From Nissolia schottii (taxonomy: Eukaryota > Streptophyta > Magnoliopsida > Fabales > Fabaceae), in the NCBI GenBank assembly GCA_003254905.1, contig QANU01004362.1, positions 326,742 to 390,741 on the forward strand: a DNA stretch of 64,000 nt. The letters are read 5' to 3'. Below the pieces are notes generated by a model. It ran no database searches. It was not told the origin of the DNA and saw only the letters and a list, made by a program, of their open reading frames with translations. Position numbers and translations under genes: made by a program. Shown here piece by piece: positions 12,112 through 24,089 of this stretch (its first letter is position 1; each line of letters starts with the position of its first letter).

Positions 12112-12683
12112 TTGTAATGGAAGATCCAAATCATCAGAGTGAAAAATGTAAGGGAGTCATTGGAGGCCATCTCAGTTGTGGTGGGTTGGCTATGACGGTG
12201 GTGGAAGTGATGGTGGTAGTGGAGGAAGCGGAGGAGGAAATGGTGGTGGAAGCAGAGGTGAAACTGGAGGAGGTAGGGGTGGAATCGATGGCTATGGCGG
12301 CGGTGGAAGTGGAGGTGGTAGCGGAGGTGGAAGCAGTGGTGGATGCGGAGGTAGATGTAAAGGCAGCAGTGACTATGGCGGTGGTGGAAATGGAAGTAGT
12401 GGTGATGGAAGTGACAGTGGATGAGGCAATGGTGGTGGAAGTGGAGGAAGTGGTAGGGAGGAGGGAGTGGAGGTGGAAGCAGTGGTAGCAGAAGTGGAAG
12501 TGGAGGACGCAGCGGCTATGGCTGTGGTGGAAGCGGTGGTGGCGGCGATAGTAGCGATGGAAGTGGAAATGGCGGGGAGGTGAAAGTGGTGAAGGAAATA
12601 GTGATGGATGTGGGGGTGGAAGGTATGGAGGAGGCGGGAGTTATGGAAACAAACAAAAAGGAAACGAAAGTGATGTTAATTAA
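12112..12683 (+). pseudogene. Broken second exon of a glycine-rich protein gene
   Basis: The acceptor and start (TATACAG, then TTGTAATGGAAGATCCAAAT) match exon 2 of the 17.5-kb GRP gene (TTGTGATGGAAGAGGCAAAT). The body is GGSGGGS-type coding sequence and the end resembles the same gene's tail (YGNKQKGNES against IGNRGN). The Gly frame is lost just after the start (between about 12150 and 12185). It is stopped by TGA at 12422-12424, and the ending (TAA at 12681) is in yet another frame. No first exon with a signal peptide was found upstream. It is best read as a decayed paralogue. Confidence 0.72.
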
Positions 12684-14756
12684 GAATCTACCGTTAAATG
12701 TACCTAATAATCGAATGCTTGATCAAGTAAAGCACAAATATAATTTTAATTTACCAGTTAAATCTTCAATTTCATATGTGGCCCAATGCTTTGCATATGA
12801 ATTTCTAGTCATTTTGAAATTTGTGGCTATTGTCGTTCACTTTTTGTATATATTTGATTTGTAAATATTAACAATTAAGTATATGGTTCCTTCTAAGTTG
12901 CACCAAGTAATTTCAAGAGAATGATTCAATTGACAGTATATGATAGAACTTTTACATTCAGCTGCAATTTACCAATGTGATTAAATGAATATTTCATAAA
13001 CAAAAATGCTACATGTACATCCAATTTCATATACCCATACATACACGCACAAACTTTATTATCACAAGTGCATAAACATTACAAACTTGTAAATGATATT
13101 CTCAACTATACTTAATTAAGTACACAAACATTACATTAGTTAAAATACAAACTTTATGTATATAAGTATAAGGTGTATGTATGATTTATTGTTTTTGGTG
13201 TACGTGTAGTAGAACTTTTTCATAAATGTTGCTAATCACACTATCAATTTTACCCTCACTTATCCCTTACGTTTGTCCCTTTATCTCAAGCACTCCCAAA
13301 CTCAGAAATACTAAAGTCACCACAAACCAAACAGAAAAGAGAACATTCAATTTTAAGCCATTTATGCAACTAATTCATTGGTAGAACATAAACAGATTGT
13401 GCATCTCAAAAGCTTTCCCTTACAGAATCAATCCCTCTTCTCCTTCCCTCCTAGCCTCTTCTGTCACTTGTTCATCTTCTACAGCCACCACAGGGACCCA
13501 CAAAACTAACATATTCAAAAACAACCACCACCATAGAGAGATGAAGGGTGTAGATGAGGACATCGTTTCAATCATATCAACAGCAACAAAATCAGATATA
13601 TTTTTTTTTTCCTTTTTCTGAAAATACATATCAAAGAGTCATCCATTAAGCATCACAAATCCAAAGGAAAAAAAAATAAAAGGAAGGGTCTAGATTCGAA
13701 CCAAAGGGATTTTGGTTCAGAGAGAGGGTGGGGAAGATGGAGCATCAAGTTGGGATGGATGATGAGTTATTTCGAGGCCAATGTGGAGGTGGTTTTGATG
13801 ATTGTGGTGGCTCTGGGAGCGGGGCGGATAGAGGAAGAGGAATTGTGAAGTGGACAAAGGAAGAGCAGGGTCAATATGTCTAAAAAAAATATGTAAAATA
13901 CCATGGACTAAATTTCTTTTACTTGGTGTATCATTCACCAAAATTTATAAGGTACAAAGTAGACACCTACACAAACTTTCCCAAGAAAATCACACACACT
14001 TATTGTGAGAACCTTGGCTTACTATTATTATTTTTGGTCTCTATTGAACACATCCAGGTTCTATCACTAGGAACCTAATTAACCTGACCCGACCTAACTG
14101 AAGTCCTTTAAAGTGGGCAGAGGTCTCCCAATGAGGATGTTCTCCATTCTTAAGATTCACAAGTCAAAACCTCTAGTTAAAGAACCAAGATATCTGCCAC
14201 ATTGACTAGCCCACGTTGATCCTTGACTTATATTTCATCACCTATTTAATTTGAATGAAATTAAATATTTCATCCTATGTAATGAGACATCTATATATGT
14301 CGATTATTCTGAAAAAATACATATTGTTAGTGCTTGATTAAGCCCATTAAAACATTTTGAAGTGTTGTCTTAAATCAAAAACATTGTAGCAAAACAAGGC
14401 TATGGTTAGTAAGGGGAGCTATGAGTTTTGACAATGTTAGAATGTGTTGCCTAAATCATACAAAAGGCAATACCTGATAGTCATGCTAGCAACACGTCAC
14501 CTTTTTACTACATAAGGCAACCCTCTTTCGTCCCTAAGGATTTTTCTAAAGTAACTAAGAATTTTTCTAAGGGAAATTTGATTCGCAAAATCTATCGTTC
14601 TTAGGAATCTGAATATGAAAATTCAGGGTTCCTAAGTTTGGTTTACGGATTAAAAAAAAAAAAACATTTCAACCAAGTTTAATTCCCTAGAATGAAAACC
14701 CCCTCTATTTTCCCTCATTTGACACTGGAATGTTAAATTTCTATGGGAATGTGTTA
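12684..14756. other. Intergenic, no gene; CACAAAC motifs near 13.0-13.2 kb
   Basis: Mostly anonymous. Around 13040-13160 the motif CACAAAC/ACAAACTT recurs about five times, like the arrays at 24.1 and 43.3 kb. Open frames at 13397-13629 (both strands) and 13717-13941 are not recognisable. Confidence 0.4.
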
Positions 14757-15035
14757 GCCATGTGGCAACCAACACCCAAGAGGGGGTGAAATGAGTGTTT
14801 GAAAACTTAATCCAACTTTATAAAATTGTGCATTTTTATGCATTTAAATATTACATGCAGTGGAATAAGAACAACAAAGATGAAAACCTTAAGAATAATC
14901 ATATTAAAATAAACTTGCGGTAATGTAAAGAGTAAGGGAAGAGAAAAGCAAACTCAAAATTTTATCCTGGTTCGGTCATCCTCTGTGACTTACATCTAGT
15001 CCCTAAGCAATCCGCTTGAGTTTTTCCACTAGTTT

Positions 15036-15125
15036 TAATCCTTATAGGTATTTGGAAAACCTTTACAACACTAGAGTGCTTAATCCTTATAGGTGTTTGG
15101 AAAACCTTTACAACACTTGAGTGCT
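15036..15125. repeat. 45-bp tandem duplication
   Basis: Two copies of a 45-bp unit starting TAATCCTTATAGGT (15036 and 15081), differing at only a few bases, lie inside the LTR-like relic. Confidence 0.85.
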
Positions 15126-15508
15126 TTAACTTCTTAGGATCCCTCACCCATAAGTTCAAGCCATTTAAGAACAAGAGATTCCTCACTCTTGATTCAATTG
15201 AGAGATGCCTCACCCTCTTATATTATTTCGAAATACGTGAGGAAGAATCAAAACCACTCTCTCAATAGAGAAAACTATACAAGTGTAAGAACTATGAAGT
15301 TTTGTAAGAGATAACTCATTTTGGCCAAAAACTTTGATGAAAAACCATTAATAAAAATGAATGATTAAGTGTAATTTGTACTTGATTTTTCATACTTGAA
15401 ATGCTGCACAAAAGAGGATATTTATAGGCCTTGAATCCGTGCACAATGATACTCTCGTAGAGACATGCCCCTTGATGAAAAGTCACTTTGTTTTGGAATA
15501 ATAGACAC

Positions 15509-15630
15509 TTGTAATCGATTACATGCCTTCAAATTTCATGTGTAATCGATTACACAATGTTGTAATCGATTTCAACATTTTTCAGAAGCGTGTAATTGAT
15601 TCTTTAAACAAGGTAACCGGTTACTTAATT
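15509..15630. repeat. Cluster of TGTAATCGATTACA palindromes
   Basis: Two perfect or near-perfect copies of the 14-base palindrome TGTAATCGATTACA, then TGTAATCGATTTCA, TGTAATTGATTC and GGTAACCGGTTAC, occur within about 120 bases. They look like one palindrome in stages of decay. Confidence 0.8.
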
Positions 15631-16149
15631 AGCCTTTGAAAACATATTTTACCATTTTTTCACTATAACCTTGATGAAAAACCTTTGTGATGTAACTGAC
15701 GTTATATTCAAGTTATATGCTTCATGAAAAACTTGTTTAGACAAATATCTTTTAGCATGAAGTTTTTCAAAAGGTTCTTAAATGACTGAATCAAAATAGT
15801 GGCCAATTAAAGTTATCAAGAGAAAACTTTTGATAAAAGAACCTAAGTCGTAAAAGTAATACCAAATGAGCGTTTAGATTTTGTTCTTAATTTGAGCTTT
15901 GACCAACTGAGCATTTAATGAAGAACATTTCATGAAGTTCATTGCCACTGCTTGAAGTTTCCATGTGTGCCATTTTCCAATTTTGAATTGCAGTCTTATT
16001 AATATTCTTTTGACATAACCATTGCAACCTCATTGAAATCCTTTTGGCATCATCAAAACCTATAACACATGCATTTACAAATGGACTCACAAAAAAAATA
16101 ATTGTGCGAATAAAATGTTTTGAAATGTGAAAAGGCTAAATTTCCCTTA

Positions 16150-16640
16150 AACCATTACCCTTGACGATCATCACAATCATTTGGCAACCACCGCTGGGTG
16201 GCCACCGCCAATCGACACTAGACCATCGTCGCTCGGCCACAAACCACTTTCGTTTCAGGAAGGACCATTGTCGGATGGTAAAAGACCATCAGCAAACACT
16301 GTTGAACAACGACAGACCATTGTTGGACAACAACAGGCGACCGCCAGACAATGAAAGACCACTGTCGGACAGTGAATGACTACCGTCAGATGGCGAGAGA
16401 CCACTGTCGAATGATGACAAACACCACTGTCGACAACGGTCCATCGCCGACACAGACCATTTTATCAAGGATATTCTTTAAAATGTATATCATATTCCTA
16501 AAAATGTTTTTACAAATTTAATTTACGACCAAATACTTACAAAGTACATTTCTAAAAGAACTTAGTAGTATTTTTAAAAAAAATATATTTTTGAGAATAA
16601 AAAATATTTTGCGAACCAAATGCCTCTAAAAATAATATTG
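16150..16640. mobile_element. Probable TIR element fragment with GACCAC/GTCGG-type core
   Basis: The core 16160-16460 is an irregular array of ACCACCG, GACCATCG and TGTCGGAC units. It resembles, on the opposite strand, the core of the 41.1-kb element. The right edge GCGAACCAAATGCCTCTA is the complement of a TAGAGGCATTTGG terminus, close to the GGAGGCATTTGG end of the 51.3-kb element. The left terminus was not found, so the unit is incomplete or my left boundary is wrong. Confidence 0.4.
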
Positions 16641-17482
16641 TTATTATATGCTTGGTCACAAAATAGTGAAACACTTATGCCGTCATCACTAATCAATAAT
16701 GAAATGACATGTCAAATAATTAAAATTAAGATTTTATCGCAAACTAATATTAAAATGTCACCACAGGTTAATTACTAGATGAAATAAACACAATCTAGCC
16801 AAGTGTTGACAAAGCAACCGATATACAAACGTGGCTTATGTACATGAAATCAAGGACATTCATGCCAGCTTCATCATCCATCAACTCTCCCCTTCAACAA
16901 AACAAGTCCAGTTACATTGACTGATCCTTTTCACTGAGCTGTCTGTGAAACAGAGCATATATCCCTCTTTACCTTTGTCCTTCCCTTCTTTATTTTTCTC
17001 CTTCTCTTTATTCTCTAGGAAGATTGAATTAATGCGCCGAATCGCTTATGCAGACGTGCCTTTGGTCTATGAAGCCTTATTTCTTTCATCAACACCTGTA
17101 TTTCTAGGTGGCACAAATACACGTAATTCTGGGCAATGGCATTAAGCTCCCCTATGCACCTCTTTATCTTATAATAGTAAATAGAGTAAATAAAAGAAGA
17201 TGGCTTCAAATTGTTAGGTGGCGGATAACACGGAACTAACTAAGCATTTTTAATACAACAAGTCGTAGGATCACATGAATTTCAAGGTGCATTGCCAGAT
17301 ATATTCAAGTTGGTTTGAAGTTTGAACATGAGAAAAATAAAATATAATAAAATGATCACAAACTTATAAAATTCTTAAAAGGCCTGGATTCAAGCAAAGA
17401 AGAGCACAAAAATAATAATTATAAGAAAGCGGTGAAGTAGGTCCCACTCACTGCTTTTACTTAATTTAGTGCTCTGCTTACA
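16641..17482. other. Promoter-side intergenic region of the long GRP gene
   Basis: No gene. A short open frame at 16945-17145 has no recognisable family. The proximal part includes the TATA box of the GRP gene. Confidence 0.45.
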
Positions 17483-17490
17483 CTATATAG
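17483..17490 (+). promoter_or_regulatory. TATA box of the long GRP gene
   Basis: CTATATAGG lies about 70 bases before the ATG at 17554. Confidence 0.55.
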
Positions 17491-17553
17491 GGGATGTTGA
17501 GTCACCTTAGTATTCATCCTTTCTCAAGTGTAACATAGTGTTCGCTAGCAAAG

Positions 17554-19063
17554 ATGTGTGTGAAGCCTATTATCGTGTGTTGTCTGTTGGGGGTGGCCCT
17601 CATCTCTCTTGCGGTGGCTGATGAACCATCTAAAGATGAGACACAAGGTATGATCAACTGATGTTAATTTGTCCTACATGTTATTTAAGTTTTCAATTTT
17701 AATTTAATTAGGGAATCACGTACATATATTTTGTATGTAGAAAATTTTGTGAATGCCATGTAATGAATTGGCTATACCAAATTTTATTCACTTTTTTTTT
17801 TAATAAAAAAAGTGATTAAAAAATTAATTTTGGATATAAAGTTTAAAAAGTTGAAAATAAATTTTTTTAAGAAGCTATTTTGTTTAGCTTATCTAAGAAA
17901 GATGAACACTGATTTTTTTTTTTAAGATTATAATTACTTTTAAAAATTTATATAAATATATGAAATTGATTATTTAAAAAAAATGATTATTTTGACAAAT
18001 AAGTTGAAACAAACGCATATGTGCATGTTATTTTTTTCTTTGTTGTAATTTATTATTAATGTTATTAAATATGAATCATATTTATGCAGTTGTGATGGAA
18101 GAGGCAAATCATGAGATTGAGAGTGGAGGCAGTACTGGTGGTGGTGGATATGGAGGTGGCGGAGGAGGAGGTCATGGTGGTGGCCATGGAGGAGGGGGTG
18201 GAGGAAGTGGTCATGGAGGAGGTGGTGGTGGCGGAGGAGGTGGTAGTGGTGGTGGAGGAAGTAGTGGTGGAGGCTATGGTGGTGGTGGAAAGGGTGGAGG
18301 AGGTGGCGGAGGCAAAGGAGGAGGAGGAGGGAGTGGAGGAGGTGGAAGCAGTGGTGGTGGAAGCGGCGGTTATGGAGGCGGTGGCAAAGGTGGAGGTGGA
18401 GGCGGCGGCAAAGGTGGAGGTGGCGGAAGTGGGGGAGGTGGAAGCAGTGGCGGTGGCGGCGGTCATGGAGGTGGCGGCGGTCATGGAGGAGGTGGAAGTA
18501 GCGGCGGTGGAGGTGGAAGCAGTGGTGGTGGAAGTGGCGGTTATGGTGGCGGTGGAAAAGGTGGTGGAGGCGGAAGCGGTGGAGGTGGTGGAAAAGGTGG
18601 AGGAGGTGGTGGTGGTCATGGTGGAGGTGGAAGCAGCGGTGGTGGAAGCGGCGGATATGGTGGCGGTGGAAAAGGTGGAGGAGGTGGTGGTGGCAAAGGA
18701 GGAGGAGGAGGGAGTGGAGGCGGTGGAAGCAGTGGTGGTGGAAGTGGCGGTGGAAAAGGTGAAGGAGGTGGAAGTGGAGGAAGTGGCGGTTATGGCGGTG
18801 GTGGAAAAGGTGGAGGAGGCGGTGGTGGCCATGGAGGAGGCGGCGGAGGTGGTGGAGGAAAAGGTGGAGGAGGCGGTAGTGGATCAGGAGGTGGCAGTTA
18901 TGGCGGTGGTGGCAAAGGTGGAGGAGGTGGTGGTGGCCACGGAGGAGGAAGTGGCGGTGGAGGCGGTTATGGAGGAGGATATGGATCCGGAGGAGGTGGA
19001 GGTGGTGGAGGTTTTAGTAGCGGTCGTAAAGAAGGCTATGGCATTGGAAACAGAGGAAATTAA
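17554..19063 (+). CDS. Long secreted glycine-rich cell-wall-type protein
   Basis: Exons 17554-17647 and 18090-19063 with a phase-1 GT-AG intron (acceptor TTTATGCAG) encode 355 aa. Residues 1-22 are a signal peptide ending AVA, followed by the short acidic linker DEPSKDETQ. After VVMEEANHEIESGGS the rest, about 310 residues, is almost entirely Gly in blocks such as GGGGKGGGGGG, GGGHGGGG and GGSSGGGSGG, with a YG-containing tail and C-terminal IGNRGN. There is no Cys-rich tail, unlike the other two intact GRPs. Plant GRPs of this type are wall structural proteins; that is family knowledge, not shown here. The polyadenylation signal AATAAA at 19162 fits the 3' end. Long frames on the same and opposite strands (Val/Glu-rich, Ser/Thr-rich) are shadows of the GGN repeats. 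Confidence 0.88.
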
Positions 19064-19075
19064 GATCATAGAGCG

Positions 19076-19363
19076 GGACGTGGTGACGCCAAAGTCCAGT
19101 ATTAGATATCTACAAATAAGTTCTTTGTTAAAACTTATATGTAACTTCTAATGTATAATCTAATAAAAACTTTGGTATGAATATAATACTCTTTTCACTC
19201 TCTCATTTTCATGTGTGCCTTTATATGTTGATCCCTTGATGAAAAATCAATGCATTACGTGTGTGTATATATATATATATATCATTTGACAAGAATGAAA
19301 AACTCTTCAACTTCTATCTAGGTTAAGAAAATTTGCATATTTTTAAGAAGAATGAAAACCATT
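19076..19363 (+). repeat. GRP 3'-flank segment, copy 1
   Basis: This includes the 3' UTR and downstream DNA of the long GRP gene, from GTGACGCCAAAGTCCAG to AGAAGAATGAAAAC. It is about 90% alike to 20357-20640, which continues further. Its last 75 bases or so are also present at 30298. The homology stops at 19363. Confidence 0.8.
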
Positions 19364-20065
19364 CCACAATCATCATTCTACAATGAAACTTGGATAGTTT
19401 CACACATTACAAAGTGCAATTGGAACACATGTCAAGCTATGGTTAAATGACGTGACATTTTTTGGTGAAAAATATTTTCACCAAAGTTTGATAATTGGCA
19501 CAATTTGATTTAATTTCATTTTCACAAGACGATGTCACGTGTATTAGTAAAATCTCCCGTATCTCATTATGGTTTGAATTTGAACTTCAAATTCTGATGC
19601 CAAATTCTAAATTCAACACTCTGATTTATAAGAAATTCAGAGACATAGAACAACAAGGCATGAAGGAAAGAGGTACCAACCCATCTCTCTCTCTATTATG
19701 TTTATAAGTTTTATTTTTGAAAATTTTCAAAATGTTGTTGATATTTGGCCTTGTTACTTCAGGTGTTGTTTGGCATCCCAATACATTTTAATTATAAAAT
19801 TGAAGTTGGCCACAATCAATTTCCTGGTCAGGACCCTATTTTATATCGCATCCTCTTTTGTTGCTACTATCCTAAGCATTAAGAGCAAGCTCTCCATGTT
19901 TTGAAAGAGTTACAAGTTGGTTCTTTTAGCTAAGCAGCTTGTGAATGTTGTTCTAAACTGTTTCATTTACAGAGTTATATTCTCTTCTACATCTCTCATA
20001 AATTTTCATGTAATCACATAAAAACCATTGTTGCCATTCTGGAATAGCAGATTGAAAGGTTTTCA
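19364..20065. other. Left part of the Helitron-like region, no clear gene
   Basis: No protein motif that I recognise. The homology to the GRP flank ends at 19363 and the RPA-like sequence begins at about 20066, so this may hold the unrecognised 5' part of the mobile element. Confidence 0.35.
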
Positions 20066-21150
20066 ATGGCAAACCAATTTAACAAGCTCTCCAATGTCAA
20101 CCCTTCAAAACTTTCATGGAACTTTAAAGGTATTTCTTACACGGCTATGGGAAGTTTTGAACAAAGACAACAAGACTAACATCTACAAGCTTGAGATGTT
20201 ATTGTGTGATGAATAGGTATAAATCTTATGTTCAATAAAACATTTGTTGTTAAGATAAAAATTTACATTGCATTCGGTCATAAAAAAAAATCATCTTAAC
20301 ATCTAAACCTACATTGGTTTAGACTTTTCAGTCTATTCTCCACGAAGGTAACTTTTTGTGACACCAAAGTCCAGTATTAAATATCTACAAATAAGTTTTT
20401 TTTGTTAAAACTTATACGTAGCTTCTAATGTATGATCTAATAATAAAAAACTTTGGTATGAATATCATGCTCATTTTCACTGTCATTTTCATGTATGCCT
20501 TTATATGTTGATCCTTCAATGAAAAATCAATGCACTATGTATATATCATTTGCCAAGAATGAAAAACCCTTCAACTTCTATCTAGGTTAAGGAAATTTGC
20601 ATATTTTAAGAAGAATGAAAATTTTCATAGAAGGCCAGGTAGTCTTTAGAAGGAAAAATGATTAGAAACATAGGTTGACACTTGTATATATATACTTACA
20701 TTTAGGCAAAAGGACAGCTGTGAAATATTTTGAGAAACATGTTTTAAATATGAACATTTTGTATTGAATACTGCGTAGACTTATAATTGAGATGTTTTAA
20801 ATAACTTCCACTAATTCATTAATTTCAAAATCAGGTTTAGTCTTAATTTGGGGTTGTAGATGATACTGCATCAGCTTTGTTCACACTGTTTGATAAGAAA
20901 GTCACGAAATTTTTGAACATAACAGCAAATGACTTGAGGAATTCTTTTGTGTTAAAGGCAACATGTTGCTTAACTTGAAAAAAATACAAAGCTGAAGAAA
21001 TTTTAGGATTCACTCATACAAATGATAATAAATAATTCTTTCCATCAGGGTGGTAATAAGCATCAAGTTCCTGAAGAGCTTTTTGCTTTCGACGATTATC
21101 GTTTCTTTTTTAAATTTGTTGCTAAGATTAAGGACTCCAACTATTTTTAG
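20066..21150 (+). pseudogene. RPA1-like (replication protein A large subunit) pseudogene, Helitron-associated type
   Basis: The N-terminal part starts MANQFNKLSNVNPSKLSWN, then shifts frame into VFLTRLWEVLNKD and KLEMLLCDE, the first OB-fold pattern of plant RPA70 proteins (WxxKVxxxRLWE, SLEMVLMDE). After an intervening GRP-flank copy (20357-20815) the C-terminal OB fold follows at 20850-21150: VVDDTASALFTLFDKKVTKF, ITANDLRNSF, then HQVPEELFAFDDYRFFFK. Frameshifts, stops and the missing middle make it non-functional. RPA-like genes are carried by plant Helitrons, and a Pif1-like helicase relic lies 1.5 kb downstream on the same strand, which supports that origin. Confidence 0.7.
20357..20815 (+). 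repeat. GRP 3'-flank segment, copy 2 (longest)
   Basis: From GTGACACCAAAGTCCAG to GAGATGTTTTAAATAA. The first 285 bases match copy 1 and the last 260 match copy 3 at 30298-30553. It lies between the two parts of the RPA-like pseudogene. Confidence 0.8.
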
Positions 21151-21575
21151 CCATGCCAGATTAGAATCATCAAACTTTTCTATGATGATGATATCATTTC
21201 TTCTTTTGTTGAAAATATAACATTGAAAATGTCAAATTAATAAATCTTAATTTTTTTAAAGGGTTAAATAAGTTTTTAGTACTTGTAATTGTTGAAAAAT
21301 GTTAAGTATTTCAAAAGTTCTAATCCTACATTGGTTAGCACTTAATCCTTCCAAGTGTTTATATACCTTAGTTGTTGTTATAATGATAAAAAGACTTGAG
21401 AATGGAGTTGAATTTACGCGCATGATAAAGAGCGTAAAAATTTTTACGAGGGCTAAAAATTTATTTAAACCTTTCTTAAATTTGGAATTGGACAAAATTT
21501 TTAAGTACCTCATATTGATGTTTCCTGATTTTTCTGAAGAGTAATCGCAGTGATATTTCTGAAATGAATAAGATA

Positions 21576-21610
<35 letters not shown>

Positions 21611-22629
21611 TTATGAGTACTTGCTTGTTTCATTACTTCCATACTTAAATAATTGCCTTCCCACGAAACTCTTTCCCAGTCTTGCGAAACACAATCTAAA
21701 AATGAAGCTGGAACAATTAAAACTCTTTCTAAGAGCATTTGCAATGAAGACTGGATGACTAAGCCTTCAAATGATCCTCCGAAAGATTTTGATGAGTTCA
21801 CCACCAAAATGAGAAAGGTCTCTAAACAACCATTTGTTGAGCTCGAATGATTGAAGAGGAAATTAGTTTTATGTTCTGTTGTTTTCTTTATTAAAGATTT
21901 TATGTTGTTTAATCTTATTTTCTATCTTTCAAATAAGTATGTATTTTGGTTAACTTTGTTGGACCAAGTTTGGCCTCAGTCGCCATACCTTTTACGTTAT
22001 CAAGTACTTCGTCATTTTAAAATTGAATTTTATGGCATTTTATCATTATCGTCATATAATATTTTATTTTAAGCAAAATATTATATTGCACTATTAATGC
22101 TACAAACCTGCAATATTATTCACCACAGTTTTTTTTTTTTTTTGACTTATTTGCTAACCTACTTAACAAATCGATATTAGAACATAATCCAAACTTAAAT
22201 ATATTTTTAATCCTATTACACCTGTAATATCTAATTAAGTTAAACTTATAAGTTGAGATCTAATCATATATATATATAAGTTCTGACATGTTCTTATATT
22301 CCTACATCATAATCAACTTCTTTAAAAAATTAGCTTTGAGGCAATATACTTTATGACTCATTTTCCTTAACGCCTTCAAAACTGAATATTTGTGCTGCTA
22401 ATGCAACTGCTAATCAATAATATTAACTACTTAGGACAACAGTTCAGATTCTGCAATAAGGACTAAATAAATGATATATGCAATAACAAAACAACTACAA
22501 AATCTATTGCTTTGTTGTCATTCTATTGTATAAACTGAGTTTGAATTATTTTCCCTTTTCAAAAAATTCTCAACTATTGGTTTAAATCTATAGACTATAT
22601 TTACCCTTTCAATTGTTGTACATTTAAAT
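21151..22629. other. Between RPA-like and Pif1-like relics
   Basis: Contains a (TA)n(CA)n microsatellite at about 21576-21612. A plus-strand reading at 21660-21840 (DWMTKPSNDPPKDFDEFTT) looks codon-like and may be another decayed part of the same mobile element, but I do not recognise it. The rest is AT-rich. Confidence 0.35.
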
Positions 22630-23724
22630 AAAGTAAACTTATCATTTGGGATGAGGCGCCGATGTTAAGTGAGTACTACAAAGCATTAGATAAATGTCTC
22701 AATGACGTGCTTAGATTTTTCATCTTATAATTCCGAGTTGCCATTTGGTGGCAAAGTAGTTGTTGTAGGTGGAGATTTTAGACAAATACTCCCCGTTGTT
22801 CCAAGAGGTTCAAGGCAAGACGTAGTTCAAGCTTCAGTCAACTCATCCTCATTGTGGTCCTTTTGCAAAATCTTGAAACTTACAAAAAATATGAGGCTAA
22901 CAATTGGAAGTAATTCAATTGAGAAGGAAGGGATCAAGAATTTCAATGAATGGTTATTACATATAGGAAATGGGATTGCTTGAGATTCAGATGAAGGAAA
23001 GAGGTAGAACGTAGAAGTTCATATTCAAGGTGACATACTCATTGAGAATTGTGATTCTGCTTTTGATAATCTGGTTGATTTTGTTTATCTTAATCTTATG
23101 ATGAATTTGAACAACATGAAAAAGGACCATCCTTAGACCGACATTAGAAGTTGTTTCTCGTGTCAACAACTATATAATATCTAAGTTTCCCAGTGAGGAA
23201 AAAATCTATTTAAGTTCTAATTTAGTATGTGGAGGAAGGTAATATGGAATAAAAATTAGATGCTTTTAGTCCTGAGATCTTAAACGATATCAATTGTTCA
23301 AGACTTTCACCCCATAAGTTGACATTGAAAATTAGGGTTTTTGTAATGTTGTTGCACAACATAGATGAATCGAATGGTCCGTGCAATGGAACTAGATTGC
23401 AAGTAAGAAGATCGAGAAATCATGACATCGAATGTTTGACACTTATAGGAAAGAAGATTGAAGAGGTGGCTTTGATACCAACAAAGAATCTCATTCCAAA
23501 CAATGAAAGTTTTTCAAAGAAAACAGTTTCCTATTATTGTTTCCTTTGCAATGACTATCAACAAGTCACGGGGTCAAACTTTGTCTACAGTGGGATTATA
23601 CCTCCCAAGACTAGTGTTTACTCGTGGACAATTATATGTTGCTCATTTAAGAGTAAAAAGGTTGAAAATGATTCAAGATTTTGTTGAAAAATCACCATGT
23701 AGTAACATATGGATGTACCAGTAA
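22630..23724 (+). pseudogene. Pif1-like helicase pseudogene (Helitron-type)
   Basis: Helicase motifs appear in order but in several frames. Walker B is IIWDEAPMLSEYYKALDKCL at about 22640. Motif III region is PFGGKVVVVGGDFRQILPVV at 22738-22800. Then come LTKNMRL and WLLHIGNG, followed by stops near 22981. The C-terminal part has VMLLHNIDESNGPCNGTRLQ at 23330-23400 and, after a frameshift, AMTINKSRGQTLSTVGLYLP at about 23550 with FTRGQLYVA. The order and spacing match the helicase half of plant Helitron Rep/Hel proteins and the related Pif1 helicases. Walker A is not seen. Decayed and non-functional. Confidence 0.8.
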
Positions 23725-24089
23725 TGTTGTGTGCAAGGGAATATTTTAGAATGTTACTTCACATGGTACATAATCTAAATTTTACTTTTCATTTATTAAT
23801 TTATTTTACCCTTAAATGATAAATTTTCATTTCTTTAACAATAAAATTATTCAATGATATTACATGTACACTCAATTAGATGCCACTGGACTGCTACTCA
23901 CAATTTTAATACATCTGCGTCCACTTGCAAACTCTCCAACCTGCATATTCCTCATGCACGATCCCCACTCCCCCTTCAACATGCGTGTACATGCAATTTA
24001 CGTAACCATGCACGCTTCTCAAATTTTCAATCTCGTTGGAAACCAGAAACTTGAAAACCTTGCGATCACTGTTAATACAATGACATTAT

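Larger units (their letters stand above)
14757..16050 (-). mobile_element. LTR-like retroelement relic
   Basis: The plus-strand left edge reads TGTTAGCCATGTGGCAACC, followed by CACCCAAGAGGGGGTGAA, a combination typical of one end of large plant LTRs. The other side, on the minus strand, contains TTTTGATGATGCCAAAAGGA, also common at such LTR starts. Inside are a 45-bp tandem pair (15036-15125) and several TGTAATCGATTACA palindromes. No coding domain is visible, so a solo LTR or truncated LTR is likely. The boundaries are approximate and no target duplication was found. Confidence 0.4.

Noticed and set aside
12176..12424. Small stand-alone glycine-rich protein gene
   Set aside because: It needs a non-ATG start and is flanked by frameshifted homology to a GRP exon, so a pseudogene explains it better.
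18065..19151. Long Val/Glu-rich and antisense Ser/Thr-rich frames over the GRP exon
   Set aside because: They arise from reading GGN repeats in the other frames; there is no splice, start or composition support.
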